Positions 57,401 through 64,000 of a DNA stretch of 64,000 nucleotides are shown in pieces. The notes under the pieces were generated by a model that made no database searches, had not been told where the DNA came from, and saw nothing but the letters and a program-made list of their open reading frames with translations. The position numbers and the translations under genes were made by a program. Origin of the DNA: Limibacter armeniacum (GTDB lineage: Bacteria > Bacteroidota > Bacteroidia > Cytophagales > Flammeovirgaceae); NCBI RefSeq assembly GCF_036880985.1, contig NZ_JBAJNO010000008.1, positions 1,116,001 through 1,180,000 of the forward strand. The letters run 5' to 3'. Every line of letters starts with the position of its first letter. The stretch's first letter is position 1.

Positions 57401-57552
57401 AACATTTCTTCGGTATGTATTTTGATACATATTGGTTTAATGTTGTCGTAGTTTGGCTGATGTCATTAGTTCTTTTTGTAACTTTATATTTTGATCTGAT
57501 GAAAAAATTGGTCGACTTTCCGTCATATATTAAAGGTCGATTGTTTAAGTAA
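54421..57552 (+). CDS. ABCG-like ABC transporter with TerB-like N terminus
   Basis: 1043 aa. Residues 1-160 are a helical, TerB-like region (ITETERNFVINFF, MDIINTVADVFNIP) with a very basic stretch at 62-76; 180-255 is a beta-rich, FHA-like segment (ISLNGQNV...LLFSPGS), a weak call. The ATPase follows: Walker A GASGAGKTT at 302-310, signature KISGGQRKRLNIALELI, Walker B VMFVDEPTSGLSS. Then come ABCG-type membrane helices (from about 620) with a large soluble insert of about 230 residues before the last helix (about 1000-1025). A half-transporter, probably a homodimer. Substrate unknown; the two genes after it encode exported proteins. Confidence 0.85.
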   Translation: MSEEILKALTQLFAIISSQDEGITETERNFVINFFKQDLDQQTVKEYVALYDQFINEEEERAKKRKQRAAKKRKEQGDEVEVVNVAEDAVSVRNSVRTLSLCRKINKTLDQKQKVIVLVKLLELVASDRSFTPQRMDIINTVADVFNIPSQEYKLLEKFVSEGHSSRIDHEDILIFDDERPPEGSKIKFIDSGLLDGEIIFVRVKSVGLYFTKYTGKDAISLNGQNVSKDSVLLFSPGSVFKTPKGAPLYYSDLVSKYNSDVNRDNITFVVEDLEFRFPNGELGLRNINVAETSGGLIGIMGASGAGKTTLLNVMAGLETPSQGEVRINGYNIHTEKENIEGVIGYIAQDDLLIEELTVYQNLYYNAKLCFKDMPEAEMHEKVMDVLESLGLDRIADLVVGNVLNKKISGGQRKRLNIALELIREPAVMFVDEPTSGLSSRDSENVIDLLKELSLKGKLIFVVIHQPSSDIYKMFDKMWLLDTGGYPIFYGNPVEAITYFKSASRQVDSDRGQCGTCGNVNPEQLFNIIEAQVVDEYGEFTNKRKVQPTEWHQLYQDKYVESEIEEATEQPPKTLKIPSMFKQTAIFSTRDFLAKISNTQYMLINMLEAPLLALLLSWVIRYTQDGDEGYVFKHNENVPAYILICIIVALFMGMTVSAEEIIKDRKILRRESFLNLSRMSYLFSKVIILFALSGIQTLAFVLIGNFVLDIEGMNIVYWLVLFTVSCHANMIGLNISSGFNSAVTVYILIPILLIPQMILSGLIFDFSKLNNSISEHGKTPLLSDIMASRWGYEAITVEQFRGNIYEEKFFDLEMAVSQNNYKVAYWEPKLQELLMQAQMMGFDYNDSVAPLIQEKLEVLRSEVTRDAYFDEEVKAEAFKLMEVAPLPKENIKRLREIFSDAAQSYNDKMVAFLEKKDSVYMVLPEALPEGETIEGLQKQHHNEKLSDLLKSPGGIEMTAIVDNKIVQLVDPVFNIRTDVDGVLDYRSHFFAPKKHFFGMYFDTYWFNVVVVWLMSLVLFVTLYFDLMKKLVDFPSYIKGRLFK

Positions 57553-57662
57553 AAACGAAAATCAGGTATTTTGTATTTCTGGTATCTTTGGGGGATATCA
57601 GAACTTTTACAGAGAATACACTTTTAGAACTGAAATCAAATATACAAACCCTGAAAGCAGAC

Positions 57663-58568
57663 ATGATGAGAAATGTATATCTAGGAATTTTTACTGCAGC
57701 CGCAACAATTTTTGGTTCGGTAAAAGCTTTAGCTAACGTACCTAATTCAGGTGAAGCTAAACCAGTTAAGGAAAATACAGGTAAACCTTACCAACAAGAC
57801 GTTTTGCCAGTAGAGGAGGTGCTTCAGTCAATTCCTTCTCCACTTGAAATTTCTGTTTTGATCAAAGAGGTGGGGACTGTTTATAATAAAGCAGATTTGA
57901 ATGATCCGAATTCAGTATCAAGATATAATACTGCTTTTCAAAAAGCATTGAACTTGGGTATCTACGGTACTGACTTAGGTTATGCAAATATCTATGGTAA
58001 GAACCAGGATGCTATTAGTTACCTGAATTCAGTTAAAAAACTTGCTGATGGCTTGGGAATTGGTGCTTTCTTCGAGTACAATGAGATCAAGCAATTGGCT
58101 GAAAGCTCAGGAAAGTTGGATGAGTTGATTAGAAAAACAACTTACAACTTTGAGAAAATCAACGAACACCTGAGAGAAAGAAAAAGAGAGGATATTAGTA
58201 TTCTTTGTTTGACTGGTGGTTGGATTGAAGCTGTTTACTTGACAACTCTTGTAAACCAAAGAGTTGAAAACGATGTGCTGAAAGAGAAGATCGGTGACCA
58301 GAAAATCGTGTTGGAGCAATTGCTGCTTGTTTTGGATATCTATAAATCTAAACCAGGATTTGGTGACTTGATTAGAGACCTTACTTATCTTCAAGAAATT
58401 TACGATCAGATTGAAGTAGAGCGTATCTACGGAAAACCATCTATGAAAGAAGTTGATGGAGTTTTGGTTGTAGTTTCAGGTGAGAAAACAATCGTAAAAG
58501 TAACTGAGGCAGATGTTCAGAAAATCACTGTGCTTCTGAAATCAATCAGGGACAAAATTGTAAAGTAA
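57663..58568 (+). CDS. Exported hypothetical protein
   Basis: 301 aa from ATG 57663 (next ATG at 57666); a TTG 75 nt upstream gives an unlikely N terminus. Signal peptide MMRNVYLGIFTAAATIFG ending ALA. The mature part is mainly helical, with a repeated-looking pattern (NTAFQKALNLGIYGTDLGYANIYGKN), and no motif I can name. Gap of 110 nt from the ABC transporter, same direction. It probably belongs to the same locus. Confidence 0.75.
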   Translation: MMRNVYLGIFTAAATIFGSVKALANVPNSGEAKPVKENTGKPYQQDVLPVEEVLQSIPSPLEISVLIKEVGTVYNKADLNDPNSVSRYNTAFQKALNLGIYGTDLGYANIYGKNQDAISYLNSVKKLADGLGIGAFFEYNEIKQLAESSGKLDELIRKTTYNFEKINEHLRERKREDISILCLTGGWIEAVYLTTLVNQRVENDVLKEKIGDQKIVLEQLLLVLDIYKSKPGFGDLIRDLTYLQEIYDQIEVERIYGKPSMKEVDGVLVVVSGEKTIVKVTEADVQKITVLLKSIRDKIVK

Positions 58569-58632
58569 GGATAGCTTAAACACGTAATCCAACTAAATTT
58601 ATTTTTTGGAAATAAAAAAACTGGTGATATAA

Positions 58633-59064
58633 ATGAGAAATCTTTTTGCACTTTTCGTTATTGGAGTTATGGCTCTCTTTTTCTCACCTGAGGCAAATGC
58701 CCAGTGTAATGCAGAGCTATATGTTACCAAAAGTATGAAGTCCCTTTCACAAGGATATCAGTTCTCTAAAAGTTATAGAATTGATGGTAGAAACGGTACT
58801 AGGAAAAAAATAGAATATACTTGTGTTTTTGCTAAAGATACGAGCTACCAGATTACCTTGACAGGTAAAGACGGTGGTGCTAAAGGTCTGATCGGAACAC
58901 TTTATGATTCAAGAAGAGAGAAAATTGTTTCAAGTTATTACAATAACAAGTTTATGAGTTCATGGACTTACAAATGTACAGCTACAGGTATTTATTACTT
59001 AAGCTTTACTTTTAAGGACTCAAAAAGTTATTGTGGAGCGGCTGTACTTGGCTTTAAGAGATAA
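58633..59064 (+). CDS. Small exported protein with four cysteines
   Basis: 143 aa. Signal peptide MRNLFALFVIGVMALFFSP to ANAQ. The mature domain of about 119 aa looks like a beta-sandwich (SYQITLTGKDGGAKG, GIYYLSFTFKD) and holds four Cys (about residues 25, 64, 116 and 134) that could form two disulfides. It resembles the pre-peptidase C-terminal (PPC) type fold only in a general way. 64 nt after the previous gene; a strong terminator follows, closing the unit. Confidence 0.75.
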   Translation: MRNLFALFVIGVMALFFSPEANAQCNAELYVTKSMKSLSQGYQFSKSYRIDGRNGTRKKIEYTCVFAKDTSYQITLTGKDGGAKGLIGTLYDSRREKIVSSYYNNKFMSSWTYKCTATGIYYLSFTFKDSKSYCGAAVLGFKR

Positions 59065-59087
59065 GACCATTCAGTTTTCTTCATTAC

Positions 59088-59127
59088 AAAAACTCCCTCA
59101 ATATTATAGCTGAGGGAGTTTTTTTGT
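59088..59127 (+). terminator. Terminator of ABC transporter unit
   Basis: Perfect 12-bp stem AAAACTCCCTCA/TGAGGGAGTTTT (59089-59122) followed by TTT. Confidence 0.88.
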
Positions 59128-59257
59128 TTTAAAACCTTAATGAAGGGTTTGAAATATAATTTTATTTTGCTCAGAATTGAATAATTATTAGCTTAATCAA
59201 CTGATTATAAAAACAAGCATAATTTTAGTAAGTGTCAAATTACCCAAACATTTTATT

Positions 59258-59950
59258 ATGATTCACCTGAGTGATATTACAAAATCTTATCATACTGGAG
59301 GGCAGAGCCTTCAAGTATTGAAAGGAATAAACCTAAATATTGAAGAAGGAGAGTTTGTTTCCATTATGGGGTCTTCCGGTTCAGGCAAGTCAACCTTGTT
59401 GAATATTCTAGGAATATTGGACGACTATGATGGCGGAGAATATAAACTGGCAGGAAACCTGATGAAAAACTTATCCCAGTCAAAATCTGCTTATTACCGT
59501 AATAAGTTTCTAGGGTTTGTATTCCAGTCATTTAACTTGCTTCCTTTCAAGAATGCAATTGAAAATGTAGCATTGCCGCTATATTATCAGCAAGTCAGTA
59601 GGAGTAAAAGGAATGAGATTGCTTTGGACTACTTGGAGAGAGTTGGGTTAGGCAAATGGGCTCATCATTATCCCTCTGAAATGTCAGGTGGTCAAAAACA
59701 GCGTGTTGCTATTGCAAGAGCACTTATTGCAGACCCGAAAGTGATTCTTGCCGATGAACCAACAGGAGCATTGGATACTCAGACATCCTATGATATCATG
59801 GAGCTTTTCAAGGAAGTTAATAGAATGGGAAAAACCATTGTTATTGTGACACATGAGAACGATATTGCTGACATGACAGACCGTGTAATTAGATTAAAAG
59901 ACGGCTTGATTGCTTCAGATGGCGTTGAGGTAGGAGAGGTACTACAATAA
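59258..59950 (+). CDS. ABC transporter ATPase, LolD/MacB type
   Basis: 230 aa. Walker [12 protein letters not shown] (about 37-47), Q-loop [10 protein letters not shown], signature [15 protein letters not shown], Walker [13 protein letters not shown], switch His VTHEND. The [19 protein letters not shown] stretch is typical of the MacB/LolD/FtsE-like group, which drives lipoprotein release or mechanotransmission. No partner FtsX/MacB permease is encoded next to it; it is flanked by terminators. Confidence 0.9.
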   Translation: MIHLSDITKSYHTGGQSLQVLKGINLNIEEGEFVSIMGSSGSGKSTLLNILGILDDYDGGEYKLAGNLMKNLSQSKSAYYRNKFLGFVFQSFNLLPFKNAIENVALPLYYQQVSRSKRNEIALDYLERVGLGKWAHHYPSEMSGGQKQRVAIARALIADPKVILADEPTGALDTQTSYDIMELFKEVNRMGKTIVIVTHENDIADMTDRVIRLKDGLIASDGVEVGEVLQ

Positions 59951-59994
59951 CATTAGGCAATAGAAGACGATAAAAAATATTTCTACTTATATTG

Positions 59995-60028
59995 GCTGCT
60001 CGGATTAAGTTCTGAGCAGCTTTTTTTC
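59995..60028 (+). terminator. Terminator of LolD-like gene
   Basis: Stem GCTGCTC/GAGCAGC (59995-60001 with 60014-60020) with extra inner pairs, then TTTTTTTC. Confidence 0.85.
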
Positions 60029-60112
60029 TAGGTGAAAAGCTTGAGTGTACCTGAAAATGGTTTCACTATTTTTTTATGAAGCCTAGCTGTAAGTGTGTTT
60101 ATAACTGAATTG

Positions 60113-61186
60113 ATGAATACAATGGATTTAAATGAACTCAGAGGAAAGATTGATGGACTGGATGACCAACTGCTAGATCTGCTTTCCAAAAGGATGGAAG
60201 TGGTAAAGGCAGTTGGAGAGCTAAAAAAGCATGAAAAGTCAATTATCTACAGACCAGAAAGAGAAAAGGCAATTATTGACCGTCTGACTGAGCTGAGTCA
60301 GGGGATGTTGAGCAGATCAGCGATTGAAGCAATCTTTTTGGAGATTTTTGCGGTAAGCCGTAACATCGAACTGCCAGAAAAGGTAGCATATTTGGGGCCT
60401 GAAGGTAGCTTTACCCATCAGGCTGCAGAGAGTCGATTTGGTGCCATGAGTGAGTATATTTCATTGAGAACCATCAAGTCAGTGTTTGATAATGTAGAGA
60501 CAGGACGAGTAAGGTTTGGTGTCGTACCTATCGAAAATAACCAAGAGGGGTCTGTTGCTGAAACGATTGACATGCTTTGTGAGCGTGATGTAAAGATCGT
60601 GGCTGAAATTCCAATGGCAATCAATTTTACCTTTGCCAGTATGGAAGACAACCCTAAAAAAATCAAGAAGATTTATTCAAAGGATATTGCTTTCAGACAG
60701 TGTCGTGAATTTATACAAGACTACTTTGGAGATGATATAAAGCTTGTAGAAGTAGCTTCAACTTCTAAGGCAGCTAAGTTGGCTTTGGAAAATGAAAACT
60801 CTGCAGCAATCTGTTCCCATATAGCAGCGAAGTTGTACGGTCTGCCTATTCTGTTTGATAATATTGAAGACAGTAAGCATAATACAACGCGCTTTTTGAT
60901 TCTTGCACAGGATGTATTGAATCAGAAGAGTGAAAATGATAAGACGTCCATTCTAGCCAAATTGTCAGACAGACCAGGAGCATTGGTGGATTTCCTGAAA
61001 GAATTCAGTTTCAGGGATCTGAACCTTACTAAGATTGAGAGTCGTCCTGCAAGAATCAAGGATAGTTTTAAGTACTGGTTCTTGATTGATTTTGATGGGC
61101 ACTATCAAGATGAAAAAGTTCAGCAAATTTTGGAGAAATACGGTGACTCTCTAGTATTCTTAGGTAGTTACGTGAAGTTATGTTAG
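60113..61186 (+). CDS. pheA: Bifunctional chorismate mutase / prephenate dehydratase
   Basis: 357 aa from ATG 60113 (ATG 60122 is also possible). Chorismate mutase AroQ-type helices to about residue 90 (LRGKIDGLDDQLLDLLSKRM, YRPEREKAI), prephenate dehydratase at about 95-275 (YLGPEGSFTHQAAE, PIENNQEGSVAETID, NTTRFLIL), then an ACT domain for phenylalanine feedback with GALVDFLKEF and the ESRPAR motif. Converts chorismate to phenylpyruvate. It faces aroQ of the shikimate pathway across a terminator. Confidence 0.95.
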   Translation: MNTMDLNELRGKIDGLDDQLLDLLSKRMEVVKAVGELKKHEKSIIYRPEREKAIIDRLTELSQGMLSRSAIEAIFLEIFAVSRNIELPEKVAYLGPEGSFTHQAAESRFGAMSEYISLRTIKSVFDNVETGRVRFGVVPIENNQEGSVAETIDMLCERDVKIVAEIPMAINFTFASMEDNPKKIKKIYSKDIAFRQCREFIQDYFGDDIKLVEVASTSKAAKLALENENSAAICSHIAAKLYGLPILFDNIEDSKHNTTRFLILAQDVLNQKSENDKTSILAKLSDRPGALVDFLKEFSFRDLNLTKIESRPARIKDSFKYWFLIDFDGHYQDEKVQQILEKYGDSLVFLGSYVKLC

Positions 61187-61217
61187 TAAAATTACTGACT
61201 TACTAAATTCAAAAGCG

Positions 61218-61265
61218 AAACATAGATGGAGTTGTATTTGAAGCAAAGCCATCTATGTTTTTTTA
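61218..61265. terminator. Convergent terminator pheA / aroQ
   Basis: Perfect 12-bp stem AAACATAGATGG/CCATCTATGTTT (61218-61229 with 61249-61260), then TTTT. Confidence 0.8.
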
Positions 61266-61688
61266 TTACTTTCTTTTTATCAAAAAGTCGATTGCCATTT
61301 GGTAACCGTAAAGGCCAAAACCAGCCATGACCCCAATACAGTTTTTAGCAAGAAAGCTTTTGTGTCTAAATTCCTCTCGGGCATGGACATTTGAAATATG
61401 TACCTCCACAACAGGAGTATTAACGCCAGCTATCGCATCTCCTATAGCAACAGATGTATGTGTATAAGCGCCTGCATTCAACACTATTCCGTCATAGGCA
61501 AAACCGACTTCATGGATAAAGTCAATCAGTTTACCTTCAGAGTTGGATTGTTCATATCTAATCTCAACAGAAGGGAAAGCGGCTTTGATGTCAATAAGGT
61601 AGTCTTCAAAACTTTGTTTTCCGTATATTTCAGGTTCTCTTTTTCCAAGCAGGTTGAGGTTTGGGCCATTTAGAATTAATATCTTCAT
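61266..61688 (-). CDS. aroQ: 3-dehydroquinate dehydratase, type II
   Basis: 140 aa, normal for the dodecameric type II enzyme. ILNGPNLNLLGKREPEIYG (catalytic Tyr22 and preceding Arg), QSNSEGKLIDFIH, LNAGAYTHTSVAI and VEVHISNVHAREEFRH with the catalytic His. Third step of the shikimate pathway, anti-type dehydration of 3-dehydroquinate. Convergent with pheA. Confidence 0.95.
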   Translation of the reverse strand: MKILILNGPNLNLLGKREPEIYGKQSFEDYLIDIKAAFPSVEIRYEQSNSEGKLIDFIHEVGFAYDGIVLNAGAYTHTSVAIGDAIAGVNTPVVEVHISNVHAREEFRHKSFLAKNCIGVMAGFGLYGYQMAIDFLIKRK

Positions 61689-61911
61689 AATTGTATTATT
61701 TCAATATTTATTAGTATAATAATAAAGATGAGTTAAAAGCAAATATGCGCTGTATTCTCTGATTATTAAATGATGTAGATTAGAATTGTACCAAATATCA
61801 GACTTTCTAATAACATTTATTAGGATTTTTACGGGAATATGACATTCTTGCTTTACTATCAATCATGACTATTAATTTAGACGAACAACAATAACTCAAA
61901 CAGAGATCCCA

Positions 61912-63459
61912 ATGTTTATTCCTAGCATTTTACTGAAACAGCTCTACACAAGAGGAAGCCTAACTAACGTTGATGGAGGGGTGAAGTTTTCTTTGAAAAA
62001 TAGACTTAAAGACGCTAAGCTCCTTGAGATTCTCAGTGTAAAACTCAACAAAAAACCCATTCCACTGGAAGATGTATCCATTCTCTTTGGAGACAAGGAA
62101 GCGATTGCCGCCTTGGAACTGAAACATGCTGGAGAGTTGGATTTTCCATTAAGAAAAGTAGTAACGCTACTGATGAAGGAGATATCTCCGCTTCCTGCCG
62201 AAAAGCACACCATTGATTTGGAATTCAAAGCAGAACCTTTTGGGAAATTAAAAGTCAGTGTCGATGATGTGATTACAGACAAAAAAGACTTTGAAGTTAA
62301 AATCCCTCGTAATGATGAGGATGACTATTCGGATGATGCAATCAAAACACGTCAGGATTTCCTAAAAGAACAGACAGGAAAAAGCATTCAGCATATTAAT
62401 CAGTATAGCATTGACCCGCACTCCCTTCAAGGAAATATTGAGCACTTTATGGGCGTAGCACAAGTCCCAATGGGAATTGCAGGTCCAATCAAGGTAAATG
62501 GGGAGCATGCAAAAGGGGAGTTTCTGATCCCGATGGCTACAACGGAAGGAACCTTGGTTGCCTCTTACAATAGGGGTATGAAAGTGGCAAATATGTGTGG
62601 TGGCATCAAGTCAACCGTACAGGATGATGCCATGCAGCGAGCACCTGTGTTTGTTTTTGATGATGCCAGAGGTGCACGTGATTTTGTCCAATGGATAAAA
62701 GACAACTTTGATAAGATAAGAGAAGAGGCTGAAGCTACCTCATCAATAGCTAAACTGACATATATAGATCATTACCTTTCCAACAAATTTGCCTTCCTCC
62801 GTTTCAATTTTAAGACGGGTGATGCAGCTGGACAGAATATGGTTGGTAGAGCAACATTTGCAGCATGCGGCTGGATTTTGGATCATTACAAAGGTGGTAT
62901 CAAAAACTTTTACCTTGAGTCAAATTTTGCTACCGATAAGAAAGCCTCTCAGATCAATATTATGCGTACGAGGGGCAAGCGTGTAACGGCGGAAGTAACG
63001 ATCAAGAAAGAAGTACTTGAACAGGTGATGAGGGTAGAGCCTGCTCAGCTTGATTATCACAACCGAGTAGCTTCAATAGGCTCATTCTTGTCAGGAGTAA
63101 ATAATAATGGATTACACTCTGCCAATGGCATTACAGCGATGTTTATTGCAACAGGTCAGGATGTGGCAAACGTATCTGAGTCTTCGGCTGGTATTATTTA
63201 CACCGAACTGACAAAAGAGGGAGACCTTTATCTTTCTCTGACAATTCCATCGTTGATCGTGGCTACATATGGTGGTGGAACCGGAATCGGTACACAAAAG
63301 GAATGCCTTGAGTTGTTGGACTGTTTTGGAAAGGATAAGGTATATAAGTTTGCAGAAATAGTGGCAGCTGTTGCCTTGGCAGGAGAGATTTCGCTAGCCT
63401 CAGCTATATCATCTTCCGATTGGGTATCCTCTCATGAGCAGTATGGCAGAAACAGATAG
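61912..63459 (+). CDS. Hydroxymethylglutaryl-CoA reductase (class I-like)
   Basis: 515 aa. Reduces HMG-CoA to mevalonate with NAD(P)H. The catalytic domain covers about 150-515: VPMGIAGPI, TTEGTLVAS with Glu212, GDAAGQNM at 303-310, a Lys near 343-344 in TDKKASQIN, Asp417 in GQDVANV, and the C-terminal His508 in SSHEQY. The NADP-binding DAxGxNM and the IPMATTEG pattern are class I (eukaryote/archaeal-like). The first 130 residues are an extra region of unknown role without membrane helices, so the enzyme is soluble. Its presence means isoprenoids are made by the mevalonate pathway. Confidence 0.93.
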   Translation: MFIPSILLKQLYTRGSLTNVDGGVKFSLKNRLKDAKLLEILSVKLNKKPIPLEDVSILFGDKEAIAALELKHAGELDFPLRKVVTLLMKEISPLPAEKHTIDLEFKAEPFGKLKVSVDDVITDKKDFEVKIPRNDEDDYSDDAIKTRQDFLKEQTGKSIQHINQYSIDPHSLQGNIEHFMGVAQVPMGIAGPIKVNGEHAKGEFLIPMATTEGTLVASYNRGMKVANMCGGIKSTVQDDAMQRAPVFVFDDARGARDFVQWIKDNFDKIREEAEATSSIAKLTYIDHYLSNKFAFLRFNFKTGDAAGQNMVGRATFAACGWILDHYKGGIKNFYLESNFATDKKASQINIMRTRGKRVTAEVTIKKEVLEQVMRVEPAQLDYHNRVASIGSFLSGVNNNGLHSANGITAMFIATGQDVANVSESSAGIIYTELTKEGDLYLSLTIPSLIVATYGGGTGIGTQKECLELLDCFGKDKVYKFAEIVAAVALAGEISLASAISSSDWVSSHEQYGRNR

Positions 63460-63481
63460 AAATCATAATTTTCACGATATA

Positions 63482-63516
63482 AAAAAGCCGCAAGTTTGAT
63501 GCTTGCGGCTTTTTCT
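63482..63516. terminator. Convergent terminator (HMG-CoA reductase / fatty acid hydroxylase)
   Basis: Stem AAAAAGCCGCAAG/CTTGCGGCTTTTT (63482-63494 with 63502-63514), T-run on both strands. Confidence 0.9.
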
Positions 63517-63529
63517 TTTCAAAATATTC

Positions 63530-64000
63530 TTAAGGTCTTCCTAAGAGGATCTTGATTTTGTTTTTCAGTCCTTTGGTTTTACCCATATCTTTAAGAATAT
63601 CTACGAGTTCATGGAATACAAGTGTAACAGGGTTGTAGCTGTTTACAGGTTTTGTAATGCCATAATCTGGTTGCTCCTCTTCAGGTTGAAATGTGTTGAA
63701 CATTCTGTCCCAAATAATCAAAGTAGATCCATAGTTTTTGTCAATATATTTAGGGTTCCTAGCATGGTGTACCCTGTGGTGTGAAGGCGTAACAAAAATA
63801 TACTCAATAGGTCTTGGTAGTTTACGGATAACTTCAGTATGTATCCAAAACTGATAAAGTACTTCAATCTGGTGAGCGATAAAGAAAATAAAAGGATCAA
63901 AGCCCATTGCTGCTACGGGCACAAAGAATATAAACTTTACAAACTGAATCCAAGAAAGACGGAATGATACTGAAAGGTTATAATATTCGGACGAATGGTG
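63530..64000 (-). CDS. Fatty acid hydroxylase / sterol desaturase family protein, 5' end cut by window
   Basis: The frame stays open to the last base, so the start lies outside; about 156 codons are visible. Two of the family's His clusters are seen: HHSSEYYN at the window edge and HHRVHHARN (THE usual HxxHH), with YGSTLIIWDRMFNTF. An internal ATG at 63922 is not the true start because the upstream codons read in family sequence. Di-iron integral-membrane oxidase. Unlike the member at 18.7-19.6 kb, this one resembles the C-5 sterol desaturase/ERG3-like bacterial group. Confidence 0.88.
   Translation of the reverse strand, partial: HHSSEYYNLSVSFRLSWIQFVKFIFFVPVAAMGFDPFIFFIAHQIEVLYQFWIHTEVIRKLPRPIEYIFVTPSHHRVHHARNPKYIDKNYGSTLIIWDRMFNTFQPEEEQPDYGITKPVNSYNPVTLVFHELVDILKDMGKTKGLKNKIKILLGRP

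Noticed and set aside
57583-57590. TATCTTTG as a promoter for the exported-protein gene after the ABC transporter
   Set aside because: Perfect -7 motif but no TTG at 17-23 nt upstream; kept only as a possibility.

Overview
The window looks like a piece of a Bacteroidota chromosome, most likely an aerobic, probably marine Cytophagales (Flammeovirgaceae-like) bacterium. Reasons: promoters of the TTG-(about 18-21 nt)-TAnnTTTG type, start codons without Shine-Dalgarno sequences, many lipoproteins, TonB receptor and OmpA-type outer-membrane genes, a tmRNA whose tag ends YAMAA, and an HMG-CoA reductase implying the mevalonate pathway. No phage, insertion sequence or CRISPR array was seen; gene content is chromosomal throughout.

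Layout. 0-3.5 kb: inositol-monophosphatase-family gene, ilvE, tmRNA (ssrA), a small lipoprotein. 3.6-9 kb: a membrane-anchored AraC-type regulator, a TonB-dependent receptor and a lipoprotein phosphatase of the PI/tyrosine phosphatase type, which look like one uptake locus. 9-16 kb: a TetR-controlled drug or toxic-compound exporter (TolC-like, HlyD-like, two ABC ATPases, two ABC-2 permeases) with a visible operator. 16-23.7 kb: DNA-glycosylase-like protein, lipoproteins, VOC and DinB proteins, fatty acid hydroxylase, leucine-rich-repeat lipoprotein, threonine aldolase; also a four-hairpin intergenic element. 23.7-24.5 kb: six identical tandem tRNA-Phe genes. 24.6-41.5 kb: SprT-like, MazG, Na+/alanine symporter, threonine synthase, OmpA-like, DUF255 thioredoxin-domain protein, rhomboid, PhoH, PBP4, TPR lipoprotein, cytidylate-kinase-like, CysM. 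42-46.1 kb: methionine operon metY-metX-hom behind a SAM-I riboswitch which is followed by a 38-codon ORF ending in a Met/Cys/Arg-rich run (candidate leader peptide). 46.3-59 kb: signalling block with CheR, stand-alone CheB, a GAF membrane protein, a large HAMP-GAF-PAS-PP2C phosphatase, SiaB-like kinase and SiaC-like phosphoprotein, followed by an ABCG-like transporter with a TerB-like N terminus and two exported proteins of unknown function. 59-64 kb: LolD/MacB-type ATPase, bifunctional pheA, aroQ, HMG-CoA reductase, and a fatty acid hydroxylase cut by the window end.

The two parts most worth attention are (1) the dual SAM-riboswitch/Met-rich-ORF leader of the methionine operon, and (2) the Sia-type partner-switch module beside CheR/CheB and an unusual ABC transporter, with no diguanylate cyclase nearby to serve as the known SiaC target. 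All functional calls come from reading motifs by eye; no database search was run.
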